Source of the DNA: Lunularia cruciata
Lineage: Eukaryota; Streptophyta; Marchantiopsida; Lunulariales; Lunulariaceae
Reading direction: 5' to 3'
Assembly (NCBI GenBank): GCA_948567375.1
Contig: OX419757.1
Coordinates: 8,618,001 to 8,682,000 of the forward strand
Length of the DNA: 64,000 bases
Shown: positions 22,801 to 33,890 of the stretch, in pieces
Position numbering within the stretch: the stretch's first letter is position 1
How the letters are laid out: each line of letters starts with the position of its first letter
Position numbers and translations under genes: made by a program
Notes under the pieces: model-generated
Database searches by the model: none
Seen by the model: only the letters and a program-made list of their open reading frames with translations
What the model was told of the DNA's origin: nothing

Positions 22801-25040
22801 GGCTCTTGTAAATAGGAGAGGAAAGGAGAAAGAAAAAAAAAAGACTCAGAAACAAGGAGACATGGGACCTAATTTTTTGCGACTACATGAACAAGGCTTT
22901 TGGGAGGTTGGTGTCTGCAGTTGGAACAAGACAAAAAAGAAAAAGTCAGTTGAAACTTGAGAAGGGTCATGGGCTACAGAAAAAGAACACTCAAGAGGAG
23001 CAAGGTGGGGAACAAAAGGAAAAGGAATTGAAAGTGAGGGCTAGAGAGTGTGGCTTAAGAGAAGAATCTCAAGAGAAGTGGCCTGAACAAAAAAGAGAAG
23101 GGTTTTGGAGAGGGCTGAAAGGGGATTTTCCCTGAAGGAGAAGAGGCCTACTTGGACAGAGGAGAGAAATCAAATGTGAAGGGTTTGAGAAGTGGCAGCA
23201 GAGGGGAGCTTTTTCAAAGAAAAGACCTGGATGTGCAGGGCTTTGGGCAAGACAAAGGGAAGGGAAAAGGAAAATCAAAAGGAAGGGCTTTGAGAAGTGG
23301 AAAGGGAGAGATTTTTGAACAAAAAACTTGGTTATGCAGGGCTTTGAGAAGTGGAAAGGGAGAGATTTTTGAACAAAAAACTTGGTTATGTAGGGCTTTG
23401 TGCAAGATAGAGGGAAGGGAAAAGGAAAATCAAAAGGAAGAGCTTTGAGAAGTGGACAGAGAGATTTTTGAATGAAAGACCTGGTTGTGCAGGGCTTTGT
23501 CCATGATAGAGGGAAGATAAAGAGAAATTGAAAGGAAGAGCTTTGAGAAGTGGACAGGGAGAGATTTTTGAAGGAAAGACTTGGCTGTGAAGGGCTTTGA
23601 GAGTCTGGACAGGAAGGGAATAAGAATCAAAAGGGTCTTCGAGAAGTGGCTGTAGAGGAGGGGATTTTTGAAGGAAAGGCTTGGCTGTGCAGGACCATTG
23701 AAGTCTGGACAGGAAGGGCAGAGATTTTCAAGAGAGGCTTAGGCTTGTGCAGGAACAGCATGGATAAATTTTGAGAGAAAAGCCTGAACAGGAGAGAGAC
23801 AAGAGAGGCTTATGTTTTGAAAGGAAAGGCCTGCTAGGAGAGAGGAGAATTTTCAAAGGATCAAGGCTTGGACAAGGACATGGAGATTTTCCCAAAGTAG
23901 AAGAGGCATGCTTGGATAGAACGGAAATGAATCAGAATTGAGGGCTTGAGAGTGTTGCTGAAGGGAAGGATCTTGAGAGAAAGGCTGAACAAGAGAAAAG
24001 AGAAGGGTTTTGGATAGTGGCTGACAGGGAGATTTTCCCAAAGTAGAAGAGGCATGCTTGGACAGAAGGGAAATTAATCCAAAGTGAAGGCTTGAGAGTG
24101 TGTGCTGTAGGGAAGATCTCTTGAGAGAAAGGCAAAACAAGAGAAAAGAGAAGGGTTTTTGGACAGGGCTGATAGGGAGATTTTCCAAAAGGAGAAGAGG
24201 GCTGCTCAGACAGAAGGGAAAGGAATCAAAAGTGAGGGCTTGAGAATGTAGCTGTAGGGAAGAATCTTGGGAGAATAGATCTTGGACAGACAAAAGAAGA
24301 AAAATGGTTTGCTTCGAGAGGAAGTCCTGAACAGAGATGGAAAGAGAGAGAATTGTCAAAAAGGCTTGGCATTGCAAGGATTTGAGAGTGAGCAATAGAA
24401 GAGAAAGGGTTTTGCATTGATCGAGGAGATTGGTAGAGGGTCAGAAGAAATTATCGAAGGACATGAGGTTTTTCAGGAGAAGAAACCTTTGAGAGAAAAA
24501 GTGGTTTGTGAAGGTTGTGATAGGAGAGAGAGAGAGAGAGAGAAAGAGAAGAAAATTTTGAGAGAGCATAGGCCTGGACAGAGGAGAGGGGAATTTTTTA
24601 AGGGCTTTGAGAAGGGGCTGCAAGAGGGGAATTTTTTAAGGAAATAGCTTTTGGCTGTGTAGAGAATTAGGGATTCAAAGGGAAAAGGGCCAAAATAATT
24701 ATCAAAGGACTGAAGAGTTGGCAAGAAGAGAAATTTGAGAGGAAGACCTAGACAAGGACAAGGGAGGGAGAAGTTAGAAAGAGAAGAGAAAGGTCTGGAC
24801 AAGGGAACCTTTGATGGGAAAGTTTGGACTGACCAGGGACATTGAAAGAGCAGAAATTTTTTGAAGAGAAGGGCTTTTGGCCTATAGAGAGGGACAACTT
24901 TTGAAAGGAATAGGGCTGGGTAATAGAGATAGATGGAGAACTTTTGAGAAAAAGGCCTAGATAGAGAGACATGAAGGAGAAGTTCTCAAAAAGTTGGAGC
25001 TTGGCCTGAACTGGACATGATGGAGGAAGAGAACTTGTTG
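22800..25040. repeat. Purine-rich tract of about 2.2 kb with repeats
   Basis: The plus strand is dominated by G and A throughout, with recurring GGGCTTTGAGAAGTGG, GAGATTTTTGAA and GAGAAAGGC blocks. The clearest unit is 54 bp, repeated directly at 23284 and 23338. The repeats explain the many overlapping pseudo-frames on both strands (for example Ser/Leu/Phe-rich frames at 23853-24395), so I call no gene. A short GA run lies at about 24524-24541. Such a tract could form triplex structures. Confidence 0.7.
23284..23391. repeat. 54-bp direct tandem repeat (two units)
   Basis: Units at 23284 and 23338 begin GGGCTTTGAGAAGTGGAAAG and continue with GAGATTTTTGAACAAAAAAC. They are nearly identical, so the duplication is recent compared with the surrounding tract. 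Confidence 0.8.
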
Positions 25041-25200
25041 GAAAGAACAGGGTTGAATTTGTTGTATTGATTCCTTCTTTGCCTACTTGAACAGGTGTAG
25101 AAACTTAGATTAGATTATTGTTTTATCTTGGATCTGGTTGGCTGTCCCAAGTGGACTTACAAAGTGTGAGGCTTGATGATGCGTTGAATGTTGTGTGGCA

Positions 25201-25408
25201 CTACCAAATCACAAGCTATGACCAGATTCAATTCAAGCAAACAGATCAGTGACTTGCTCTGCCTCCACATACCAGACTAGGAGCTCCAAGAGTGGAGGCA
25301 GGAAGAATGAACTCCACTCTCAGAGCTTCTAGTCTGGTATGTGCAGGCCGAGCAAGTCACTAATCTGTTTGCTTGAATTGAATCTGGTCATAGCTTGTGA
25401 TTTGGTAG
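25201..25408. repeat. Long hairpin, 96-bp arms and 16-nt loop
   Basis: 25201-25296 pairs with 25313-25408. By eye 90 of 96 positions are complementary (outer end CTACCAAATCACAAGC, inner end AGAGTGGA), with a loop at 25297-25312. It lies inside the right E arm, opposite the hairpin at 22203-22364, but the two sequences are different. It could be a foldback element, a hairpin small-RNA source or a leader structure. Confidence 0.85.
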
Positions 25409-25779
25409 ACAAACTTCACCAGATCCAGAAACCTCAAACCCAAAAATTTAACAACACATGAACAAGCCTTAGTGGTACGGTAAGGTGAACGGTAACCTAT
25501 TGAATTCAACACAAAAAGCCTTAAGAGGAGTCTACTATCAAGAGCAATTGTAGACCAAGGCCCTCACAAGAAGGAGACTTCCATCCAGACAAGAGTAGAG
25601 ACAGTGTTGGACCATGAGAAGCTTTCAAGTTATTAACAAACAGATCAATCTTAGCACAAGCATCCAGGTGCCTGTTACACTCTCAAGACCAAAGAATCCC
25701 TGCAACAACGTGTTACCCAACCGCCGGAACCCAATACAATAGAGAGTTACAATGTAGAGTACCACCCTCTATTGTAACT

Positions 25780-27830
25780 AATATTCTTGCTATCATGAAA
25801 GATAGTGACAACACGCACTCTTGGTCTGCTGGTCATCACTTCCAGCATTACCAAGGAGAAATACACAGCACTCCTAGAAGGGAAAAACTATGCATAACAC
25901 TTGCACACCAATCCAAACCAATTGAGCGTACAAATAGGCATGCAAGCACAAAGAGGATCCAATCACAAGAATATGGCAACAACTCTCTATGCTTGTTATC
26001 AAAAAAGAGTTTCTGAGTCTTCTTGATCTATCATCAAGCTCATTTTAACCTGTACTTCAAGTCTCTTCCCATCTTAAGTTCAGGTTTCAACAAATTTCTA
26101 CTCCAAGTGGAGAATTCCTATGTCTTCTTGATGGGGAAAACTTTGTGAAGCTCATATGGACATAAATTTTTTTTTGTAGATTGGATTCAAGTGATCTAGA
26201 ATTTTATGAAAAGCTTGTGAGATAAGCTTTCCGATGACATAAAATATGCCTCAATCAGATCACTATAGCTCCCTTGAAAACCTCTCAAATTTGGCTAGGT
26301 TTTTTGCAACTTTCACCCTAATTTTGAAACCCCTATTTTTGGGTTTGCTCCAAGTTCTTGGCAACTTCTCCCCAAATTTCTGATTCAAAAGTACACTTGA
26401 TCCTAAAAAATACTTTGGAAACCTGAACCCCTTAATCAAAAGATAGGAGAATTGACATCCAATCAAGATGGAAGATAAAACCTACTCTACCGAGCTTATG
26501 ATAGTATTTGCAATAGAATGTTTTGCATCAAATCTCACTTTCTATAGATCTAGAGCCAACCAAATTTTTCATAGTAGTTGATTGTGTCCTTGTCTAAACT
26601 TCTGGAAATTTTTTGTAGCCTAATCCAATCCCTAGATTTGGATCAATTCTTGAGCTAGGCTAACTTGTGAGCTCTACAAACCCAAGTATACTTGATCAAA
26701 GACCTTGAATTCTCTATTTCAAGAATTCACATGAAACCTTTGCACAAAGATGCAAACTCTAACCAACAACAAGACTGGAAATTTCCATTAGGTGATTTGA
26801 ATCACAAATTGGGGAGTGATCAAAACTCCAAACCTGACCATTAGCTCTTCACCAACACCTTACATCCCAAAAGCTTCAACTTCAATCAATCAGATTTGAT
26901 TTGAGATTGATCCAAAATTAAAATTTCTTGTGCTCAGCACTATAAGCACTCTATCTTCTCTCCAACCACACTAATGGATCATGTAGAAGACTCATTAAGC
27001 TCTCCCAATAGCCTATTTTGTGCTCTTGTGTATGAATTCTACCACCCTCCTGATTCAATTGATCATATCCCTCACAAAATCTGTTCAATTTGTTTGTTTT
27101 CTATTTTCAAACTAAAGCCTATCAACTCTTCTCTCCAAAATAAGTCTCCTTCTTGAAAGCACTTCCTAAAGTCCCATGATGGTCAAAAACTCTAGATTCC
27201 TTCTCTTGGGACTCAATCTTTTAGAAATTTGTCCTTTAGTCTCTTCACTTTTGACGAATGGACCCCACAACTCCACCTTGAAGTTTATGAGCAAAAATTC
27301 AGGCATTCCCCAACTATAGAAGCACACAGATTGTCAAGTCCCAAACATGTTCATAAGTAAGCACCAGAAGGACAATAGAATCCGGGTTTCCCATCACCAA
27401 CTCCATGAATACCTCCCCAAAATGTGCTACCTTCTAGTCCCATAAGCTGTCACAGTGTAATATTTGAAGCTTGATGAGAAAAGGATTCAAGAGTGGCAGA
27501 CATGGAGCATGTGACATCTCATGCTCAAATGCCTCATTTGATGCTCTAATACTTGCACTTTGCTACAACTCTCACTCCCAATTTCCTCTTCCCCCTCAAG
27601 ACTCCTCGACTAAAAACACCTACCTGGTCTCTCCACTCTCCTTCACCTATATACATCAAAGCCCTTGAACTTGATAAGATTGTAACCCACATGGCCAATC
27701 GCATACATGTACAAAGATTGCTCACATGGCAATGTCTCATCCGTTGGATCTATCATACAACCTACTTCACTGATGTGGAGATAACCATGATAGTTTATTT
27801 TTTATGGGCTGAGTAAATCACAACACGACA
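25780..27830 (-). repeat. Repeat E, right arm, inverted
   Basis: Reverse complement of 19385-22140 over its length. The outer end reads, on the minus strand, TGTCGTGTTGTGATTTAC. This copy has no LTR-C insertion, so it shows the empty site for the one at 21300. Several long A/T-rich and Phe-rich frames exist but do not agree between E copies, so no gene is called. Confidence 0.75.
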
Positions 27831-28715
27831 ACGTTTGTGGTACCCACATTTTTCATTTTGGATGAGTTTTAAAGAAGAAATGCATTTCTAAAACTAAATT
27901 GAACCCAAATGTAGAATAAACAATGAGAAGTTTGTATTTTGATTCAACCCAAAGAAGTCTACTTCATGTTGGCGGAAGAAGGAATCGGATTGGATCAAAC
28001 CCGGAGAAGCTTACTTTGTGACAAAAGAGGAAAAACTTGGATCAGACATTGAAAGAGGGCAGACCCAAAGGAGGTATAGAAATTGTAGGTCAAGATTCTT
28101 GCAAGGGCTTTATCTCAATGACAACATGTCCAAATCATGCGTGCTATATCTCATTGGAAGCATCTTGTTCAGTGCTTTTAATTGCTATCAAAATGGTAGA
28201 GTTTGGAGGTTTATGGAAAAAGGTACAAGTATTTGAAGTTTTGGGAGTAGATGTACAAAGTAGTTTGGTGTCTTTGGGTCTCTACTACTTTGGGTTAGAA
28301 GCTTCTTCGCCTCAAGACAAATATGATTCAACCCAAGGTAGTCAGACATTGGGTTTGAAGGTGAAGTCAGTGAAGGTGACTTTGGGAATCTTGCTAGAGG
28401 TATTAGAGGAAGTTAGAGTAAGGAAAGAAGATATTTAGGATACCCATGATTTCAATTTCAGTTCTAATTGAAGAAAGGATAGAATTAGAAGAGAAATAGC
28501 AATAGTGAATGAACTCAAAGTGCAAGAGCAGATAGTAAATGTCTTCAGGTCAGATATATGAGCAATTAGGGGAAAGTGGGTTGCAAATTGAAGGCGTAGA
28601 TAGTGTACCCATGCTTTCAATTACAATTCTTGATGAAGGTATAGTAGAATTAGCAAAGGAATTGATAGTAGCTAGATCCGAAGTAAGAGAGATAGGAGTG
28701 AAGGTGTCTTAAGAT

Positions 28716-28916
28716 TTGACATTTGACACTTTAGAGAAGAGTGGGTCGGGAGATAGAGATTTAGAAGGTTTAACTATGATAGGAATTGTAGATCAGAACA
28801 AAGAAGTGTTAGACTTGGTAGAGGAATTAGTAGTTGTGAAACCCGAGGATAGAGTAGTATATGAATTTACTTCAGGTTTGGAAGTCAAGGAAAAAACAAA
28901 CATTGGATCGGAGTAG
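28716..28916 (+). pseudogene. C-terminal part of the LTR-B coiled-coil ORF, copy 3
   Basis: 66 codons in LTR orientation: MTFDTLEKSGSGDRDLEG, then GLEVKEKTNIGSE at the end. This aligns with the C-termini of the copies at 9528-9908 (FDTLEKSGLGNKEIG, GLKAEEEVDIGSE) and 15031-15510 (GLEAKVEVDIGSN). The stop position relative to the promoter box is kept. Upstream parts are largely deleted or decayed (28037-28700). Confidence 0.6.
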
Positions 28917-29075
28917 TAATAGATTGAGATAGGAAGAGACAAATATGAAGAGGTGGTTTGTCATTTTGGATCTGTAAGTAGGAAGAGCTATTAGAAAGCG
29001 GTACATTAGGAAGATAGTTGTCCTTTGCTTCACTATCTAAAGGTGGTATTTAAAGATAGTTATCGTTTGCTTCAC

Positions 29076-29085
29076 TATTTAAAGG
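29076..29085 (+). promoter_or_regulatory. TATA-like box of LTR-B copy 3
   Basis: TATTTAAAGG, 160 bp after the ORF stop at 28916. It corresponds to 9409-9418 and 14904-14913. Confidence 0.5.
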
Positions 29086-29711
29086 TAGTAATATGTTGTT
29101 CAATATTCATATTTTCTGAAGATAGATAAAGTGAAGTGTTGATTTCAGTGCTCGTTGCTTGAGCTGATTCCGAGTGTCAACTTTGTGTGTGTTTTTTAGT
29201 GTGTGGAGAAATTCAAAGAGCAAGTCAGTGTGCTTGTTGGATGTTAGATTCCACAACCTTGATCTTCATTCTGTGTATTTGATCCTAATTGAAGTGCAAT
29301 TGGAGCAATGCCTTCACAGATTTGAGAGGAATTGTAGTGTTGGTAGTATTCTGCATTTGTGAGTGCAGCACAAAGTTGTGCCTTCAGTGGAGAGGTAGAA
29401 CACAATTCGGAGGCAAGGTCATTTTGAAGTGCCATTTTTGGGAGAGCCTGAATCATCACAATCAAGATTGTTTGGAAAGATTTGATGGAGTTGTGATTAA
29501 GGAGTGTGAATTTGTGACAAGACTATGAATCAATACTTGTTACACACTTCTGGGTGTAGTTTCTACCTGAGAGACTAAAGACGCAACCAAGAAGAACTAC
29601 ATGTTACTGTTTGACTTTGTATTTGACCAATTCTAAATAGTATCTCTACAAAAACAAACTTTACTTACCTGATTACCACAAAAGTGATATTTGCCGAGTT
29701 GTCACAACATT

Positions 29712-30705
29712 TCTTAGGAAGTTTTTTTTCTTAATATCATCTTGGCAGATTAATACCATTTTGCCAATTTGATGGCCCTTCCCAAGGAGTTATGGTTCTA
29801 TTCCTTTGCAAAGACTCAAAGGTCAGCAAGTAGTCTCCCAAGGACCATGCCATTGCCTAAGCATCTAAGTAACCCAAGGTTGCCCTTTGTCTAGAGACTT
29901 GGCTAAGTAGGCTTTGAAACATTTAAGTCTAGTCCTTTAGTTTCTTGGTCCTCTTTTACTCCAACCCATTAAGCGTAGCAAAGACATTGGCCCATAATCT
30001 AGCTCTTTGAACTGTTCTAGAAACAATCTCTTTATAGTTGGCCAATCTTCCACATTTTTAGGTTGTTGATTGATATGCATGTACTAGTTCCTTGCCTTCT
30101 TCCTTGGCAGATTGGGAAGTACTTGGAGTCTATTCACTTCTATATCCTCTCAATTTGCCATGGAGATGGCCTCAAATTCCTTCATAAAAATATCAAAGTC
30201 TTCTTCTTCATCTTTCCCTTTGAACTTTTGGTAATGTTGTCTAGTGAACAGAGCATGATTTGCCATTGGTTTGTATACAAGAGCCTTACTTAGGTTTTGT
30301 TTGTCCCTAGAAGAAGAATCATGGCAGTCTTGCTTTGAGGTACTAGTTTTCCCTTGGTTGTTCAAGGAGAGCAACACTCTTGGGTTGCTTCCCTCAATCT
30401 CCATAGTCACTTTGATCTTGAGTCTAAATTTCCAAGGCATCTTTCCTTCATCAAGGAAGAGTTCTCATAGAATCGTCGGTGATTGTCCTTCTTTTGAGCC
30501 CAACAGATTTTCCATCTCTTGTAAATTGAGAAGTCAATTCAAAGGTTGGATTTTTTTTTCTTGCAAGATGAAGGATATTGCCTGGGGCTTTTCTTGCTTG
30601 AGCAATAAGCTCTTGAGAGCTGCATTTCTGATCCCTCTCAAGTGCTCTTATCTCTTGGAGAGTGTGAGTGTTCTCAGATATAGGTGTACCTTGCAACATT
30701 CATGA
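29712..30705 (-). pseudogene. N-terminal half of the gag of element B2
   Basis: Minus strand: 30451-30699, then 30150-30440 with YQKFKGKDEEEDFDIFMKEF (a gag-type segment), then decayed sequence with LGYLDA, ITPWEG and EKKLPKK near 29712-29900. B1 gag shows the parallel YSDAQAITWFLGG and EKKGKKP. The C-terminal half lies at 18943-19384 and 17969-18224. Frameshifts and stops are frequent. Gag would bind RNA and assemble particles. Confidence 0.6.
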
Positions 30706-30742
30706 TCCCTTCTAGTCTCACTCATTGTCTTTCCAAGAAGTG

Positions 30743-30762
30743 TATCCTTGGCAATGGTGCCG
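30743..30762 (-). other. Primer-binding site of B2, tRNA-Asp type
   Basis: The minus strand reads CGGCACCATTGCCAAGGATA, related to the tRNA-Asp complement seen at 8701-8720. It lies a few bases inside the LTR end at 30771, as in B1. Confidence 0.65.
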
Positions 30763-30770
30763 AAAAAGCA

Positions 30771-33460
30771 TGTGATAACCTAGTGTTGATGTACTAGTAC
30801 TATAAATGGTAAGAATAGGTCATTCCCGCAAGGATACATGTTAGAATTGACTAGACATGAAAAAAAGGTCACACTAGTTATCTATTCTTGCATGGTTACC
30901 CTCTTTGGCAGAACCATTCCTAGAAGAGGGTGGGGATACCCATAGTGGCATCCTACAAAAAAGAGAAATTAGTAACCACTCAATTGAAAAATCTGATCTA
31001 ACAAGCCAATAGTAGTGGTACACTTCACACCAATGCCCTATCCTCCAGAAGAGCATCTTTTATCTTGGTAGCTTGTCCCTTCCCACAATTATACCCCAAA
31101 TATTGGTTTTTAGGCTGAAGATTGGTTTTCAAGCTAAATGTTCTTTCACCTTGATGTTATTGTTGTTGTGCACATCTCTTCCCCAAAATGCAATCCCAAT
31201 GAAATCCAAAATCAACTATCTACTTGGCTTTTCTATTCCATGGTACTCTCAATGCTCCATTGTTTTGAGAACCCTTCATCACATTGACTTGCTTGTTCAA
31301 AATGTCAAGAGTAACTTCCTTGAAAATGTGTGAATTTCTTGCCTAAGTACTCACGCATTCATTCCTACTGAATGTCAAGGGTAACTTCCTTGATTCATGA
31401 GCAAGTACTCAAACACACATTCCTATTATAATATTCCTCACCTCTACTTGACCAAGTATGTAATCAAAGATGTAAGCAAAAGCAATCCAACACAAAGACT
31501 CAAAAGAGGTATTTGAATTGAATACTTTGTTCATGAAAGAAGTGGATGTTGTTTCTATGGATCATGACCCATATATGCAATTTCACAACTATTGACTGAA
31601 GAAAATCAATGGTTGAGACTGCCCATAATCTCCTAACTACTCCTACTCCATTTATCACTAATCCTACCTATTGATCTTATCCTAAGTGCAATTAAGGAGT
31701 GCCTATGAAATTGCCACCAATCACAACTACTCCTTGTCATTTATTGTACAAGTGATTACACTATTGCAATTATTGGCTACAAAATTAGTCCTAAGTCAAA
31801 AATTATTTCTTAAAAAAGATATATATCAAGGCAAGGATATAGCTTGAGGCTAAAGAGACCTCAGGCTGAGGATGCGTTCTATACTTAAAAAATTTTGATA
31901 TATTCCTCTTGGGTTAACAATTATCTTCCTCCTAAAATCTTTTGCAATTATCTTATTCCTAAAATCTAAAGCTACATTTGCCTTGGCAAATCTTCATCAG
32001 AAGGTTGACTTGTTCCCAATACCTTGCAATTTCCAACAATAGCACCTTTGTGGCTTCTTCAAATTTCTTTGTTGTGTGCTTCATCAACCTATTGGCTAAT
32101 TGCTACAATTGCTCATCTGAGTAGGTCTTCACAATCACAACATGTGCTTGGGATCATGAATCCTGAGCCTTCAATTTCTCCAAGGAGAGTTCCTTTCTCT
32201 TCTTTGCAATCTCTTCTAGATGGTCCCATGCCATCTCCATCTTTGCCAAAGTAGTTCTCCTCTCCAAATTGAATGGTTTCATTGTTCTTGCATTTTAGCT
32301 ATAATTTCCTCCCAAATAGTGGCTTTCTCCTTCTTGCATTTGTCCTCCTTCTGTAGTGTCTCCAAGACCTTCTTGACTTGGGTATCCACAACTCATAGCT
32401 CCTCTTGATGAAAAAGTTTTGCTGCCACAACAGACACCCCTACCTTCTCTATTTCTCCCTTCAATGCATCAATTTCCTCTTTGTGTGCCTTTATTTGTTC
32501 TTCTAGCTTGAGGCATTGGTGCACTTTTTCCTCCTGCAACTTCTTCCTTAATTTTCATTCATCCTCAATCTCCTTCTTTGGGGCCTTACCTTCTTCCTTG
32601 AGTTTGGCTGCCTCCTATGCCAAGTTACTTTGTTTCCCCATTTCCAAATGTTGTGCATGAACATTTTCCAATTATTCCATTGCTTCTTCTTTTCCTTAGC
32701 TGTTTCTTGCACTAGATGGTGAAGATATCAAACAAAGGTCACATAGTCTATTGGATTCTCCTATTGGATTCTATGTAGATGGGGAGAAGCTACTCCATCA
32801 AGTCAAAAGCTAGGCCCACCTTATGCACAATCAATTAGGAAAGAAGCACTACTACAATCTGCCTAACCTCCTTACTACATGAGCTTTCTCCTCTCCTGCC
32901 CTTATATGAGGCCAAGGGCCTACTCTTTGCTCTCTTGATGTCTACATAGACAGTCAACTCCTGCTACTTAGATATTATTTTGATTGGAATAGGTGCCTCT
33001 GTCATGGACAATCCTTTATTCTGCCTTTGATTGTGTTGGTGAAGCTATTCTTTGGCCTGGAAAGCATCCTCATCTTGACACAAACCTACATCTTCCACCT
33101 CAAGTATTTCTTTTATACAAAGAACACCTTCTTGGCTTAATCTACTTCCCCTATGGTTGGGAATAAAGGTGATTTTGTCATCCCGAAACCCCCTTCTATC
33201 CTTTTCTTTGGGTTGGAACGTTTGGCTTTGTGGTCGTAATGCCCAAGGGTGGATGTTTGTTCCTCTTCTTGAAAGTTGGTCATTTGGGGACAAGTTGGGG
33301 TGGGGATGGATTATACTTCTGCACCTTTATGATCTTCTAGTGTCCTTGTTGGATGAGATGACAATTTTTGTGAAGGATTGTTCACTTGTCATGGGCATAG
33401 GATCAATTTTGGTCTTGCCTCTTCTTCTTCTTGGACTTCTTCTTCATGCAAGAGGATTCT
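30771..33460 (-). mobile_element. 5' LTR region of element B2 (first part, subfamily of LTR-B)
   Basis: Starts TGTGATAACC next to the primer site. The first 100 bp keep the LTR-B pattern (CATTCCCGCAAGGATAC) but are otherwise diverged. Its sequence continues beyond the chromovirus insertions at 33461 and 34880; the far end was not identified (probably near 41 kb). It contains a decayed coiled-coil ORF like the other LTR-B copies. Confidence 0.5.
31990..33293 (-). pseudogene. Decayed coiled-coil ORF in the B2 LTR
   Basis: On the minus strand the stretch 32440-32560 reads QEEKVHQCLKLEEQIKAHKE and then a Glu/Lys heptad-like region, and 33045-33293 is an open, charged N-terminal piece. Position and composition agree with the LTR-B ORFs at 9528-11231 and 15031-17400, but many stops are present and direct identity is low. 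A further N-terminal piece (34257-34493, 78 codons) follows beyond the solo chromovirus LTR. Function unknown. Confidence 0.4.
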
Positions 33461-33885
33461 TGTAACAATATGGAGTTTAGCAATAAAGTTAGTTAGGGCT
33501 AACAAAGTAGCAAATATGCCAAATTAGCTTAGAACATTCTTGAAGTATCTAGGAAGCTTCTTGGGAAGCTTCCTGGCTAGCTTAGCTTGCACCTAAGTAA
33601 GTAGTTTCTAGAAGGAAGCTTCTAGAAGCTTCCAACTAGCTTAGCTTGCAAGCCAAGTAGACGGCTTCTAGAAGGAAGCTTCTTGACAAGCTTCTTGATT
33701 AACTTGGCTTGCACTCCAAGAAATTGGCTCAAGAAAGCTTCTTAAGAAGCTTCTCAAGAGCCTTGTATACTCCTTATAAATACCAGAGCCAAAGCTCATG
33801 CTAGGCATTTGGAGTTTCCCTCATTTGAGTGTTTCAATGTGAACTTTCATTCTTTTATTTCTCTCCTTGGTCTTGGTCTTTTACA
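33461..33885 (+). mobile_element. Solo LTR of the chromovirus family
   Basis: TGTAACAATATGG to GGTCTTTTACA, 425 bp, flanked by a perfect 5-bp duplication ATTCT (33456-33460 and 33886-33890). It is more diverged from the LTRs at 34880 and 40104 than those are from each other, so it is an older insertion. It keeps TATAAATA at 33775-33782 and the GAA/TTC modules. Confidence 0.9.
33532..33632 (+). promoter_or_regulatory. Heat-shock-element-like modules in the solo LTR
   Basis: GAACATTCTTGAA at 33532-33544 and GAAGCTTCTAGAAGCTTC at 33615-33632 are perfect alternating GAA/TTC units with 2-base spacing. In the first, the spacers differ from the other LTR copies (CA/TT against TA/TA) while GAA and TTC are kept. 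Confidence 0.55.
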
Positions 33886-33890
33886 ATTCT

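Larger units (their letters stand above)
19385..27830. mobile_element. 8.4-kb composite with about 2-kb terminal inverted repeats (E...E')
   Basis: The left arm (19385-22140, which includes a later 691-bp LTR-C) and the right arm (25780-27830) are inverted copies of repeat E. Both start TGT(T/C)GTGTTGTG at the outer ends and, without the insertion, are about 2.06 and 2.05 kb long. ACGT occurs immediately outside both ends (19381-19384 and 27831-27834), a possible 4-bp target duplication, although ACGT is a palindrome. The B2 gag alignment is continuous across the insertion. The 3.6-kb centre holds two long hairpins, a degenerate 161-bp repeat and a purine-rich tract; no transposase or pol is recognised. 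It could be a foldback/TIR-type element or a rearranged retrotransposon with inverted LTRs. Confidence 0.6.
27836..29706 (+). mobile_element. Solo LTR-B copy 3, internally deleted
   Basis: Starts TGTGGTACCCAC and ends GAGTTGTCACA, the two LTR-B termini, in plus orientation. Flanks ACGTT (27831-27835) and ACATT (29707-29711) are a 5-bp target duplication with one mismatch. At 1871 bp it is shorter than the 3401-bp copy, so much of U3 is lost. It keeps the ORF end and the TATTTAAAGG box at 29076-29085. It lies exactly at the junction of the E composite and B2 gag. Confidence 0.75.

Noticed and set aside
23853-24395. Minus-strand frame of 180 codons, Ser/Leu/Phe-rich, and its neighbours
   Set aside because: It is the complement of the purine-rich tandem-repeat tract. 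Several frames are open at once on both strands, the product is low-complexity, and no start, motif or conservation supports a gene.
19385-27830. Repeat E arms as the two LTRs of one retrotransposon
   Set aside because: The arms are inverted, not direct, and I find no gag or pol between them. An LTR origin of each single arm remains possible.
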